Positions 8,750 to 17,408 of a DNA stretch of 49,545 bases are shown piece by piece. Source of the stretch: JAWXCM01 sp034408745 (GTDB taxonomy: Bacteria; Acidobacteriota; Terriglobia; Bryobacterales; Bryobacteraceae). Under the pieces are notes generated by a model. The model saw nothing but the letters and a program-made list of their open reading frames with translations. It had not been told where the DNA came from and did not search any database. Position 1 is the first letter of the stretch. Every line of letters begins with the position of its first letter. A program made the translations under genes and the position numbers. The stretch spans positions 1-49,545 of the forward strand of contig JAWXCM010000090.1 in NCBI GenBank assembly GCA_034408745.1, in the 5' to 3' direction.

Positions 8750-8866
8750 CCTGGTTCGTACTGCTGATACAATTACCTTTCGCTCAAGTTGTACCCCGGA
8801 GCTTCGGCAACACTGCCGTGCCCGGCATCTCTCGTCCTTCTTCGAGTCAGGAGGTTGTCAACCACG

Positions 8867-9262
8867 TTGGTGGCAAGAATTCTTCGTCTCATCGCGTATC
8901 TGTACCACCTGGTCTTTGCCCTGTATTTACTGGGTATTTCGATCGTCGCGCTGACCAGCCACAACACGCTTCAGATGCCGTTCCTGCCGTGGAGCGGTGA
9001 AGCTCTGACCACCTGGCTTATCGGCGGCGCCGTCATTGGCATCGCAAGCATCATTCTTGCGATAACAGGGATCTTCAGATACCTGTTCCCGGTGTGGGCA
9101 TTCGCCATGCTGGCTGTACTGGTCCGCGGGTTTCTGCTTCGGCCGTATTCATTCGATGGCGGCAAGGCCGAATTTCAGCAGATCATGATTATCATTGGCG
9201 GCGCACTGGTCGCCTTCCTGATCAGTCTGACGCTGTTCTCCAAACGGGCGCCGCGCCGGTAA
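8867..9262 (+). CDS. Small four-helix membrane protein
   Basis: An approximately 131-residue protein with four hydrophobic segments (about 8-28, 45-68, 70-90 and 105-125). The start is set at TTG 8867, or GTG 8870 next to it, because AGGAGG lies at 8849-8854, 12-15 bp upstream; the open frame further upstream has no protein character. It is followed 6 bp later by the Nudix gene, so the two are probably co-transcribed. The family is not recognised; the fold is a generic inner-membrane four-helix bundle. Confidence 0.6.
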   Translation: MVARILRLIAYLYHLVFALYLLGISIVALTSHNTLQMPFLPWSGEALTTWLIGGAVIGIASIILAITGIFRYLFPVWAFAMLAVLVRGFLLRPYSFDGGKAEFQQIMIIIGGALVAFLISLTLFSKRAPRR

Positions 9263-9268
9263 AGTTTT

Positions 9269-9709
9269 TTGACGTTGTCTGCAAAGGGCCGTGTCGAGGA
9301 GGAAATCCGCGACGCGGCCCTTTGTGTTTTTCTGCGCGAGGACGGGTGCTTTCTGGTGGCGGAACTGCACGATCCGGTGGGCGGATTTGTGCTCCACCGG
9401 CCTCCCGGCGGAGGTGTGGAGGCGGGAGAATCGCCGGAGCAGGCGATACGCCGCGAAATTCTGGAAGAGCTTGATATTGCGCTGAAGGGCATCCACTCGC
9501 TCGGATTTATGGACCATGTCTGGATGTGGAGGGGTCGAGTGGTTCGCGAAAGGGCCTGGATTTTTACGGTGCCTGCGTCCGATTACGCTGCTCTGCCGGC
9601 ACAGCTTGTGGAGGCGAACGGGACACGGGCTCCACTGCTTTGGCGGAGCCGGGTGGAAACGGACCCTGCGTTGTGCCCTGCCGGACTGATCGATCTCCTG
9701 ATAAGTTAG
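9269..9709 (+). CDS. Nudix hydrolase
   Basis: A 146-residue protein with a full Nudix box in residues about 47-70: GGVEAGE, then seven residues, then REILEEL. This fits G-x5-E-x7-R-E-x-x-E-E, with Asp instead of Gly at the penultimate position. The Glu residues bind the divalent metal for hydrolysis of a nucleoside-diphosphate-linked substrate. The substrate cannot be predicted. The start is TTG 9269 (or TTG 9275), directly after the previous stop, which suggests translational coupling. The next gene starts 4 bp after the stop codon, so this is the middle gene of a compact three-gene run. Confidence 0.85.
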   Translation: MTLSAKGRVEEEIRDAALCVFLREDGCFLVAELHDPVGGFVLHRPPGGGVEAGESPEQAIRREILEELDIALKGIHSLGFMDHVWMWRGRVVRERAWIFTVPASDYAALPAQLVEANGTRAPLLWRSRVETDPALCPAGLIDLLIS

Positions 9710-9713
9710 TGCC

Positions 9714-11729
9714 GTGAACGACGAATTCAAACTGGCGTACCGGCTTCGCACGGAGCTTCCGCCCGAAGCCAGCGGCTGGCTCTGGAGTGAGTCGGTGCGG
9801 GCCAGCATGACCCGCCGCGAGGCTTGCCTGCTGCTGGGCTCGGGATTCCTGCTGACTTTGCAGGCGCAGCAGCAGCAGGAACCGCGGCTGTCTTCGCGCT
9901 TCCTCATCGGCGATGACGGCCTGGTGACGCTGCTCACCGGCAAGATGGACATGGGGCAGGGAAGCCGGACGCTGCTGACGCAGTGTGTCGCCGAGGAACT
10001 GCGGCTGCCCGTGGCTCGCGTCCGTGTGGTGATGGGCGACACGGCTTTGACTCCCGACGATGGCGGTACGTGGGCCTCCTCCACAACCCCGGAGACGGTG
10101 CCGCTGGTGCGCAAAGCGGCGGCTATTCTGCGCACTATTTTGCTAACTGCGGGGGACCTTCCAGCCGCGGCCAGGCTCGACAGGGCCGACCTGCCTGCTC
10201 TGGCGAAAAAGGCAGCGTGGGATCAGCCGGTTAGCGTGGCGAGTCCGGAGACGGCTCCGAAAGACTGGAAGACGCTGGGCCAGTCGGTGCATGCGGTGAA
10301 TGGGCGCGACATCGTCACGGGCCGCCTGAAGTATGCCAGCGATCTGAAGGTCCCCGGCATGTTGCAGGCGAGGGTAGTGCGGCCGGTGGCGTACTCGGCG
10401 ACTGTGAAGTCCGCGCCTGAGTCGGCTTTGCGTGACGGCAATACCGTGGCGGTGATCGGGTCGGCGGCCGAGCCGGTGGTGGAGTGGACTGCGGCGGAAT
10501 TGCCGCTTCGCGATGTCTACTTTCGGCGGTTACGGGAGACGGCGCGGGAGCCGGACCCGAATCCAAAGGTGAAATATCCGGCGCTGTTTGATGTGGGCTC
10601 GGCTGTGTCGAAGATTCGTGAGGCGAACAGGGTGCACTCGGCGGTTTACGAAACGGACCCAATTGCCCATGTGCCGCTGGAGTGCCGGGCGTGCGTCGCG
10701 CTGTTTGAGGACGGCAAGCTCACCATCACGTCAGGGACGCAGGCTCCGTTTCTGGTTCGGGAGGATGTGGCTCGGGCAACTGGCATCCCGGCGCGGAATA
10801 TCCGCATCATCGCTCGCGATACAGGCTCTGGATTTGGCGGCAAGCAGAGGGGCGAACTGGAGACTGAGGCGGCGCGGATTGCGCGGCTGCGGCCAGGCGT
10901 CACGGTGCGCGTTGCCTGGAGTCGACAGGAGGAGTTCGAGCGCGCGTACTTCCGGCCGGCTGCGGTGCTGGAGATGAAGGCCGCGCTCGCACCGGATGGG
11001 CGCATTGAGGCGTGGGAGCACCACAACTACAACTCGGGCGCCAGCGGTCTGAAGCCGCCGTATGCGTTCTCCGACTACTGGTGCGGATTCCATCGGAGCA
11101 CGGAGTCGAGTCTGCGGCAGGGCTCGTACCGGTCGCTGGCCGCGGCTGCGAATACGTTTGCGCGGGAGAGCTTCATGGACGAGTGCGCCGTGGCTGCCGT
11201 GGCTGATCCGCTGAAGTACCGGCTGCTTCATATCAAAGATGAGCGTCTGATCCATGTCGCGAAACGTGCGGCTGATGCGTTCGGCTGGGGGAAGAAGCCG
11301 AAGGGGCAGGGTGTCTCGCTCAACATCGAAAAGAATGCGCGAATGGCGTCGATGGTGCGCGTCGAGGAAGGCGCGGAGGGGGAAATCCTGGTGGTGGAGG
11401 CCGTGGTGGTGGCGGAGTTTGGCGCGGCTTTAAATCCAGGTAATCTCCACAATCAGCTGGAAGGCGGGTTTATTCAGAGTCTCGGCTTTGCGCTTTCCGA
11501 GAGAATTAAGTGGAATTCGGAAAGAATTATCAATAGTTCACTGAGTGCGTACCGGGTGCCCAGATTCAGCGATGTTCCGGGAAGCTTCAGGGTAATTCTC
11601 GTCGACCGGCGCGATCTGCCGCCCGGAGGTGCCGGCGAGGCTCCTGTGACCCTCGCCGCTCCTGCCATTGCAAACGCCTGGTTCTCGTTTCGCGGCGAGA
11701 GGCGCCGGCTTCTTCCCCTGAACCCTTAG
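9714..11729 (+). CDS. Molybdopterin-binding oxidoreductase large subunit (xanthine dehydrogenase family, IorB-like)
   Basis: This 671-residue protein starts at GTG 9714. The N-terminus has a Tat-like TRREACLLLGSGFLL, so export through Tat is likely, as for isoquinoline 1-oxidoreductase beta subunits. Cofactor motifs follow: TGKMDMGQGSRTLLTQ, DDGGTWASST, DTGSGFGGKQRGELETEAARI, and near the C-terminus GGAGEAPVTLAAPAIANA, where the Glu is the expected catalytic residue. Such subunits hydroxylate aldehydes or N-heterocycles and need a small [2Fe-2S] subunit. None is next to it here, which is unusual. Its stop overlaps the convergent DUF1501 gene by 4 bp. The substrate is unknown. Confidence 0.85.
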   Translation: MNDEFKLAYRLRTELPPEASGWLWSESVRASMTRREACLLLGSGFLLTLQAQQQQEPRLSSRFLIGDDGLVTLLTGKMDMGQGSRTLLTQCVAEELRLPVARVRVVMGDTALTPDDGGTWASSTTPETVPLVRKAAAILRTILLTAGDLPAAARLDRADLPALAKKAAWDQPVSVASPETAPKDWKTLGQSVHAVNGRDIVTGRLKYASDLKVPGMLQARVVRPVAYSATVKSAPESALRDGNTVAVIGSAAEPVVEWTAAELPLRDVYFRRLRETAREPDPNPKVKYPALFDVGSAVSKIREANRVHSAVYETDPIAHVPLECRACVALFEDGKLTITSGTQAPFLVREDVARATGIPARNIRIIARDTGSGFGGKQRGELETEAARIARLRPGVTVRVAWSRQEEFERAYFRPAAVLEMKAALAPDGRIEAWEHHNYNSGASGLKPPYAFSDYWCGFHRSTESSLRQGSYRSLAAAANTFARESFMDECAVAAVADPLKYRLLHIKDERLIHVAKRAADAFGWGKKPKGQGVSLNIEKNARMASMVRVEEGAEGEILVVEAVVVAEFGAALNPGNLHNQLEGGFIQSLGFALSERIKWNSERIINSSLSAYRVPRFSDVPGSFRVILVDRRDLPPGGAGEAPVTLAAPAIANAWFSFRGERRRLLPLNP

Positions 11730-13096
11730 CCCCAGAGTTCGTTGATGGGGCCGTAAAGGTCGCGGTCTGCGAACGGCACGTACTCGAAGCCACGGCCGAG
11801 TGGATCGTCGCGACGAATGGTGGTCCAGTCGATTCCGAGTGCCGAGTAGATGGTGGCTTCGATATCCTCGGCCCGAATCTCGCGGTCCCTTGACCAGCCG
11901 GTCTCGAGAATGCGGGAGGCTGTTGCGTCCGTGGCACCGATGGCTCGCCCACCCCGGATTTTCGCGCCCGCGAACATGACGGACTGCTGCAGGAAGTGAT
12001 CGCGGCCCGCGGTGTTGTTCACGGTGCCCACGGTGCGGCCGAATTCACCCATCACCACGATCAGGGTCTGGTCGAGATCGGGCCCGCGCAGATCGTTAAT
12101 CAGATTGCCGACGCCGAGATCGAGTTGCCGTGTGGCCGCTTCGAGGTTCGCGTTGCGCTGATAGATGTTGACGTGGTTGTCCCATCCACCCAGCGTCAGT
12201 TGAATGAACCGGGTCCCGAGATTGGCTTTGATCAGGTTTCGCGCCACGATGCAGGCGTTGCCGAACCCGGTGTTGCCGAAGCGATTGCGCGTATTGGTGT
12301 CGTAAACGAAAGCGCTGTTGACGGTGTTGTTGTACATCAACCGCTTTGCGCTGTCGTTAAACGAAGCCATTTCCACATACGAGGCGCCGCGAGGATCGCC
12401 GCTGCGCTGTTCCCCGTCGAGGTCGGCCACGAGTGCATAACGGCGGTCGAACGCCGGCTGTCCGTCGCGATGCGTGCTGTTCGGCAAGCCGGTGCCATTC
12501 AGGCCGTTGATGTAGAACGCGGTGTGCTCGGGCGGCAGGTAACCGGGCCCGGGACCCGTGGTCACGTTCAGCGATACGAACGCGGGGAGTAGATTCTGCT
12601 TCGGCTTTCCGAGTTCGAGCGATACCACCGACCCGATGTGCGGAGCGATGCGGGCCAGACCCGATACCGGGTTGCGGCCGATCTGAATCCACGCCTGCGC
12701 CAGTTGATGCACGGCCGCCCACGATCGCACGGAGCGAACGAGCGCGATGTCATTGATGTTCTGGCCCAGCGTCGGCATAATTCCCTGGGGCCACCGGACG
12801 TCGCCGTAGGAGGTGGGCGCAAGGAACGAAGGCGTCCATGCGCCCTCTTTGAGGTCAAATGTATCGGCGTGGCTCGGGCCGCCGGCCAGCAGCACGAAGA
12901 TCACGTTCTTCGCGGTCCCGATGGTGCGGCCCGCGGCTCGCGCGACATTTTCCAGGGGCCGCGACGGCATGAGGAAGTAGCCGCCAACCGCTGAAGCGGC
13001 ATGCCGGAACAGCATGCGGCGGCTCAGTTGCGGACGCGCCCAGAAGTGCGTTCCGCGGATTCCAGACCAGTCAAATCCGAAACGATTCGTCTTCAT
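11726..13096 (-). CDS. DUF1501 family secreted protein
   Basis: This 456-residue protein has a Tat-type signal (SRRMLFRHAASAVGG, residues about 25-40) followed by the DUF1501 core: NVIFVLLAGGPSHADTFDLK, AAVHQLAQAW, QLTLGGWDNHVN, and VVMGEFGRT ahead of AGRDH. DUF1501 belongs to the alkaline-phosphatase/sulfatase-like superfamily and is typically exported together with a DUF1549/DUF1553 (PSD-type) protein, as here: the partner ends 11 bp upstream on the same strand. The pair is probably one operon. The biochemical role of the family is not established. The gene appears complete. Confidence 0.85.
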   Translation of the reverse strand: MKTNRFGFDWSGIRGTHFWARPQLSRRMLFRHAASAVGGYFLMPSRPLENVARAAGRTIGTAKNVIFVLLAGGPSHADTFDLKEGAWTPSFLAPTSYGDVRWPQGIMPTLGQNINDIALVRSVRSWAAVHQLAQAWIQIGRNPVSGLARIAPHIGSVVSLELGKPKQNLLPAFVSLNVTTGPGPGYLPPEHTAFYINGLNGTGLPNSTHRDGQPAFDRRYALVADLDGEQRSGDPRGASYVEMASFNDSAKRLMYNNTVNSAFVYDTNTRNRFGNTGFGNACIVARNLIKANLGTRFIQLTLGGWDNHVNIYQRNANLEAATRQLDLGVGNLINDLRGPDLDQTLIVVMGEFGRTVGTVNNTAGRDHFLQQSVMFAGAKIRGGRAIGATDATASRILETGWSRDREIRAEDIEATIYSALGIDWTTIRRDDPLGRGFEYVPFADRDLYGPINELWG

Positions 13097-13107
13097 AGTG
13101 GCGCTCC

Positions 13108-15063
13108 TTAGTAACTGAACAGGAAGTCAAGCTTGTTCATGCAAGCCCAGGCAAGGTCCTCAATGGCAGCGTTCCGGTTTGTAGCCCGCTGCATGTAGGT
13201 GAGCGCCTTGTTGCGTTCCGATTCCACTGGGACGCGCCCCAGGAATCGCAGCCACATATCGTCAATAATTGACCCGTTATCGGCGAATTTGAGATAGCCG
13301 GCCAGCACGGGTGAGGCGGTGGTGCCGGTTGTCTTCGCGCGGCTGGTGATGAAATTGTCATTCATCATGTTTAACTGCTGAATGATAGACCCAGAGGTCG
13401 ACCGGGAGGCAGTGTCGCGGTTGCCTCGCAGGAACGAAGCCATGAACTGCAGCACGGCGCCGTTGTTTCGAGGCTCGTTGACGTCGGGCAGTTTGTACGC
13501 CGATTCCACGGGGTCGCTCTGCTGGAGTGCCGAGCCCTGAGCCACGGTCTGATTGTTGACCATGGGCCATGTGTAGCGCTGCACCGAACCGGTGGCCAGC
13601 GCGATGGCGTCGATGATTTCTTCAGCGTCCAGCCGCCGCGGATAGTGGCGCGGGAACTGGGTGAGGTACTCGTATTTCCACTCGTAGTTGTAATCCGAAC
13701 TGAGCTGATATGCGTTGGATGCGACTAGCAGGCGGATCGTGCTTCGGAGGTCCCCATTGCTTTCGGCGAAGTGCTTCGCCAGCTTTTCCAGCAGTTCGGG
13801 ATGGGTGGCCTGCAGGGTCCACGGAGCGGGCGGGGGATTCTTAGGATCGAGGCGGTCCGGGTCGAGCGTGTCCACAGGGTCCACCAGCCCCATACCGAAG
13901 AATGCTTTCCACAGGCGGTTGGCGAAATTGCGGTCGAACATCGGATCGTTTACCAGCTTCTCGGCGTAGAACTGGCGCCACGTCTTGCCAGTGGCCGGTG
14001 CCTTCGATCCATCGCGATACTCCGCAGTGAGCGAACGCTCCGTGCCGACTGCAACGCGATTCGGCCGGTTTCCGGAATTCGTATTCAGGTCGTAAGTGCC
14101 GGTTGCGGCGTCCTGCACGTCGGTGCTGTTGAACAGCGGGTCCATGTACTGTCTGGCACCGGCTGGCGCGCCGTTAACCAGGCGGACTCGCGAGAACGAT
14201 GCGGCCATGCGCTGCGCATCCGACCGAAGGGCTTTTTCACCCCAGGCGCTGATCCCGGTAAGGTGACCGCGTCCGTTGTGGCAAAGGACGCAGTCATAGT
14301 GCGCCACGCCGAGGAACTGAGCGGTTGTGCGTGACAACAGCATGTCGTAGGTGTCCTGGTTCGGCCCCATCGCCGTGCTCCAGAGCACCATGTAGCTGGC
14401 CGGCCCATTCTCAATAAAGTAATTGTTGCCCTTACCGGTGAGCAGGTCCGTCACCATCTGCTTCAGGGAGATGTTGTTCTGGAAGGAGTTCCGGATATGT
14501 AAGTCGAGAGCGTTGCGGCCCTCGACTTGTGGTGCCCTCTGGCTGGTGGACAGGCGCTCCGTGTTCTGAATCAGATCCGCGAACCATGTCGACCATTTGT
14601 CGCTAAATTCCTGAGAATAAAGAAGGCGGTTAATAAGGTCTTCGCGCTTCAGGCTGGAATCGGAACTGACGAACTCGCGGAGAGCGGAAGGTGTTGGCAG
14701 CTTGCCGGTAAGGTCTAACGTAATACGCCGAACAAATTCAGCATCGGTGGTCAGGTCGGCGGCCGGGATGCCAGCCGTTTCGAGTTGACCGAAGATCTCG
14801 TCGTCGACGAAGTTCTTTCGAACCATAGCCGACGCATTGTTGACAGTTGCCGAGCGCGCACCGGAACTCTTGAATCTGCGCACGTTCTCGAAGATTTCCT
14901 GGCGCACGCGGGACTGAGCCTGAAGAAACTCGGAGGGATTCGCCCGAAAGCTACAGCCATCGAGCGGAAGTTGGGACTCGTCGTCCTCGGCTGCAAACGC
15001 CGAGACATTGGTAAACATCGCCGTGCCAGCCAACAGGAGTGCAGCGACTCTCGTCATTTTCAT
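13108..15063 (-). CDS. DUF1549/DUF1553 (PSD-type) secreted protein with a CxxCH motif
   Basis: The start is set at ATG 15063, giving a 651-residue protein that opens with a clear signal peptide (MKMTRVAALLLAGTAMFTNV). DUF1549 follows (FVRRITLDLTGKLPTPSALREFV; YSQEFSDKWSTWFADL), and a C-V-L-C-H haem-c-like motif lies near residue 260. DUF1553 comes after (RNFANRLWKAFFGMGLVDPVD; PRRLDAEEIIDAIALATG). The protein is probably periplasmic. The co-directional DUF1501 gene starts 11 bp downstream, the usual partnership in Acidobacteria and Planctomycetes. The DUF1549/1553-DUF1501 pair is thought to act in exported carbon metabolism, but this is not proven. Confidence 0.85.
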   Translation of the reverse strand: MKMTRVAALLLAGTAMFTNVSAFAAEDDESQLPLDGCSFRANPSEFLQAQSRVRQEIFENVRRFKSSGARSATVNNASAMVRKNFVDDEIFGQLETAGIPAADLTTDAEFVRRITLDLTGKLPTPSALREFVSSDSSLKREDLINRLLYSQEFSDKWSTWFADLIQNTERLSTSQRAPQVEGRNALDLHIRNSFQNNISLKQMVTDLLTGKGNNYFIENGPASYMVLWSTAMGPNQDTYDMLLSRTTAQFLGVAHYDCVLCHNGRGHLTGISAWGEKALRSDAQRMAASFSRVRLVNGAPAGARQYMDPLFNSTDVQDAATGTYDLNTNSGNRPNRVAVGTERSLTAEYRDGSKAPATGKTWRQFYAEKLVNDPMFDRNFANRLWKAFFGMGLVDPVDTLDPDRLDPKNPPPAPWTLQATHPELLEKLAKHFAESNGDLRSTIRLLVASNAYQLSSDYNYEWKYEYLTQFPRHYPRRLDAEEIIDAIALATGSVQRYTWPMVNNQTVAQGSALQQSDPVESAYKLPDVNEPRNNGAVLQFMASFLRGNRDTASRSTSGSIIQQLNMMNDNFITSRAKTTGTTASPVLAGYLKFADNGSIIDDMWLRFLGRVPVESERNKALTYMQRATNRNAAIEDLAWACMNKLDFLFSY

Positions 15064-15222
15064 ACAACAGAACTCCCCGGTCACAGAGGGACCAATACTG
15101 TAAACCCATGATGGCATGCCGGGTTTTGAAATTTACAAAATTTAATCGCGAGGCTTGTAACTTGAGGCAAAATAGTGGCGACGTTGGGTAACTCGGTGTA
15201 ATACTGCCGCGTCCAGGGGCAT

Positions 15223-15864
15223 ATGCGAAGGGTAATACCTCTGGCCCTGGCCTGCTGGACGGGCATCTTCTCTCTGAATGTGACGGCGCAGGAGTACCGG
15301 CGTCATAACGTCAGCGTCACCGCCGGGGCTGGTTTGCCTCGCGGTGAGTTGCGGCCTCTGCTAAACAACAGCTTCGGCGCTGGGGTTAACTACCACTATC
15401 GCCTGATTCCTTACCTGGCTCCGGAGGTCGGGTTTGACACGCTGTTCGGCGCTGCCGGTGTGCGCGACTTTCTCGACACCGATTTCGGCAGCCTTCGCAT
15501 TCGCGATTACCAACAGTTTCTTACATTTGGCGGGCGCGTGATTCTCCCCGTCGCAAAGGACCGGGTTCAGTTCTATGGCGGGGGCGGTGGCGCGTATCTG
15601 CGATACAGCGAGCGGCTCAGCCAGCCGTTCCAGGGCTCGAATTTTCGGGTCAGCTGCCCGGTGTGCTCGCTGCGCGACGGAGTTGGGTACTACGCAAAGG
15701 CCGGGGTCGACGTGGCGGTCGACCGGGCGCAGCACTTCCGCATTGGTGCTGGTGTGAAAGTGATGCGCGGAGCGACGGGTGGCGATCCGCTGGGTGCACT
15801 GCCCGGGTTTGAGACTGCCGACCGCTGGGTGAACCTGTACGCGAGCTTCGGTTTCAGTTTTTAG
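15223..15864 (+). CDS. Outer-membrane beta-barrel protein
   Basis: A 213-residue protein with a signal peptide (MRRVIPLALACWTGIFSLNV, cleavage near TAQ) followed by alternating amphipathic strands (VSVTAGAGLPRGELR; YLAPEVGFDTLFG; QFYGGGGGAYLRYS) and a C-terminal phenylalanine in FGFSF, the typical end of a barrel recognised by the BAM machinery. C-P-V-C in the loop around residue 145 could form a disulphide. The protein resembles small outer-membrane beta-barrels of the OmpA/OmpX-like type; the function is unknown. The stop at 15862-15864 is followed 3 bp later by the target duplication of the IS-like element. Confidence 0.8.
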   Translation: MRRVIPLALACWTGIFSLNVTAQEYRRHNVSVTAGAGLPRGELRPLLNNSFGAGVNYHYRLIPYLAPEVGFDTLFGAAGVRDFLDTDFGSLRIRDYQQFLTFGGRVILPVAKDRVQFYGGGGGAYLRYSERLSQPFQGSNFRVSCPVCSLRDGVGYYAKAGVDVAVDRAQHFRIGAGVKVMRGATGGDPLGALPGFETADRWVNLYASFGFSF

Positions 15865-15867
15865 ACG

Positions 15868-15875
15868 TGCAGGCT
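15868..15875. repeat. Target-site duplication, left copy
   Basis: TGCAGGCT, identical to 17427-17434, lies directly outside the left inverted repeat. The 8-bp length suits the IS1-type range of target duplications. Confidence 0.85.
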
Positions 15876-15893
15876 GGTAGTGGGTCAGTTTGA
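15876..15893 (+). repeat. Left terminal inverted repeat of the IS-like element
   Basis: Reads GGTAGTGGGTCAGTTTGA and pairs with 17409-17426, which is identical except for one base at position 4 (A versus G). Confidence 0.85.
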
Positions 15894-16009
15894 AATCCGA
15901 CCCTCTTGACTTCCCGCCGCGCTTCGCCCCACGCTGGTATTTCAGTGTGGTCGTGGACCGCTCTGGACGCGGTACGAAACTGGTTCCATGCTTTATGGTC
16001 GGTCCGCGC

Positions 16010-16105
16010 GATAAGACGCTCCGCGTTACTCCGGCTATGGCTGCTGGCGTGACGGATCGGCTGTGGGAGATCGCGGATGTCGTGGAGCTGCTGGAAGCGG
16101 CAGAA
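16010..16105 (+). pseudogene. Transposase C-terminal remnant (IS1-like)
   Basis: The frame encodes DKTLRVTPAMAAGVTDRLWE and then IADVVELLEAAE. The string TPAMAAGVTDRLWE is one I associate with the C-terminus of IS1-like DDE transposases; the catalytic part is absent. The remnant sits on the left arm of the element and explains the inverted ends. No full transposase is present, so the element cannot move on its own. Confidence 0.6.
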
Positions 16106-16229
16106 GCCGATCAGCACGCGGGAACCATCGAAGCGCGTCAGTGGTACGGGGAGGGCAAGGAGTGGAATCGGCAGGAGCCATCCCTCTCGGCGCTATCGGA
16201 CCTACTCACAAGACGGTTGAAATCTTGTC

Positions 16230-16261
16230 GAACTTGCTGCACACTAGTGTGAAGCAAGTTC
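16230..16261. repeat. 32-bp near-perfect palindrome
   Basis: GAACTTGCT, one base, CACACTAGTGTG (itself a palindrome), one base, AGCAAGTTC: a 16-bp dyad with a single mismatched pair and no loop. It lies between the transposase remnant and the first passenger gene, about 140 bp upstream of that gene's start. It could be an operator for the passenger unit, a cruciform or recombination site, or a relic of another mobile end. Confidence 0.6.
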
Positions 16262-16288
16262 TTGCGGGATAGGCGAGGACATCCATGT

Positions 16289-16318
16289 TTGGTTAACCTC
16301 CCGCCCTGTTGGTATGAT
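16289..16318 (+). promoter_or_regulatory. Weak candidate promoter for passenger genes
   Basis: TTGGTT (16289-16294) and TATGAT (16313-16318) are 18 bp apart, about 85 bp upstream of the first passenger start. The -10 is a good match and the -35 poor. A short CT run follows. Confidence 0.35.
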
Positions 16319-16402
16319 CTCTCTCTCTCTGAGGCTTTAGCGAACCATGCTGATGATGGCTCGCGTCTAAAAGCTGAGATGGTCAGCAAGGAACAGAACA
16401 CA

Positions 16403-16903
16403 ATGTCAACAACAGCGCTAGCGTTACCGGGGTATTTTGCTGACATTGATCAATACACCAGGGATGCAAGTGAAAACGTCACGGGCGTTCGGCGCCATGC
16501 GCGCCCGAAGTGGCTCGTAACCTTCCTTACGCTCCCTCTATTGTGGCCGCTTCGAGCTTTAGACTCTAGCCTCGGCCAAACCATTCGCGTTTTGAATTCG
16601 AACGCGCTGGATTCGCTTTCAGACAAACAAGTCCGATTGATCGCGCACAGCATAACGCAGTCTAATGGTCGTCTTTGCAAACTGTTAGCTTCAGCAGAAG
16701 AACTCGGGCTGTTTGGGAGCATTTTCTCCTACTACTGGACGGCCATCAGCAAGAAGCACGAACGGATGCAGAGTATCGCAGAAGGATTGTATATGTCTCT
16801 GGATGAAGAGACTGTGGAGGCGTTGCGGGATCTGATTACGGAAGCGACAGGACAACAAACTCCTAACGGTCCCCAGCAGGGATCGTTAATTGGCTGCGTG
16901 TAA
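16403..16903 (+). CDS. Passenger gene 1: unknown helical protein
   Basis: A 166-residue protein when started at ATG 16403, which has AAGGAA at 16388-16393 nine bases upstream; an in-frame ATG at 16379 is the alternative. The sequence (FADIDQYTRDASENVTGV, PKWLVTFLTLPLLWPL, LVRLIAHSI-like helices, ERMQSIAEGLYMSLDEETVE) is mostly alpha-helical and soluble-looking. I do not recognise the family. G+C is visibly lower than in the flanking host genes. It overlaps the next gene by 14 bp. By position it could be the antitoxin-like or accessory partner of that gene, but nothing in the sequence proves this. Confidence 0.65.
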   Translation: MSTTALALPGYFADIDQYTRDASENVTGVRRHARPKWLVTFLTLPLLWPLRALDSSLGQTIRVLNSNALDSLSDKQVRLIAHSITQSNGRLCKLLASAEELGLFGSIFSYYWTAISKKHERMQSIAEGLYMSLDEETVEALRDLITEATGQQTPNGPQQGSLIGCV

Positions 16904-17336
16904 ACTCGACTACACTTCGAGTACCAGGGTAAGCCGCTTTTTGAAGAAGGCTCGCCCTACCTTTCCCCACCTCGCTAACGACCTGCGCAAGCTCGTGCAA
17001 GAAGTTGAGTCCGACTACGAAAACGCTTGCAACGCAACTCGACTGCGGATGCCGGGGAACCCAGACTTGCAAGGAAAGGTGTGGAAGTATGATCTCCCCA
17101 GCAGTGACCTTCGAAAGAATCCGCGTGACTGCCTGCGGCTCATCTGCCTGATTGAAGACCCAATTGCGAAGGTCCCACTTTTGCGCGCAATCTACTGCGA
17201 CTTCCGAAAAGACATCGAATCTGGGATTACGCATAAATTGGTAAAGGAATGGGCGAAGTCGTTGCGCTCCTTCGCGGACGACGATTCAGAAGAAGAGGAT
17301 GACGAAGAAGAGGATGACGAGAGCGAAGCAGTCTAA
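16890..17336 (+). CDS. Passenger gene 2: possible RelE/ParE-fold protein with acidic tail
   Basis: The start is TTG 16890, overlapping the upstream stop by 14 bp with CAGGGA as ribosome-binding site, which suggests translational coupling. The 148-residue product has an N-terminal helical part (FLKKARPTFPHLANDLRKLV), then G-K-V-W-K-Y-D-L and CLRLICLIED ahead of LLRAIYCDFRKD. This strand order, with helix-helix-kyrl-xRl-x-vyyv-iydk character, is reminiscent of RelE/ParE-type toxins, though the match is weak. It ends with a run of Asp/Glu (DDDSEEEDDEEEDDE). G+C is low relative to neighbours. It could equally be an unrelated small protein. Confidence 0.6.
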   Translation: MAACKLDYTSSTRVSRFLKKARPTFPHLANDLRKLVQEVESDYENACNATRLRMPGNPDLQGKVWKYDLPSSDLRKNPRDCLRLICLIEDPIAKVPLLRAIYCDFRKDIESGITHKLVKEWAKSLRSFADDDSEEEDDEEEDDESEAV

Positions 17337-17408
17337 CTAAGATTTCTGCCTGTTCAGGGAATCTCTCGTGTAGCCTCGTTCGGGCGGACGCGAAAAAAAC
17401 GCCGATGC

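Noticed and set aside
15890..16252. A complete 120-residue gene inside the IS-like element
   Set aside because: Only the transposase-like stretch at 16010-16105 is protein-like; the rest of the frame is noise.
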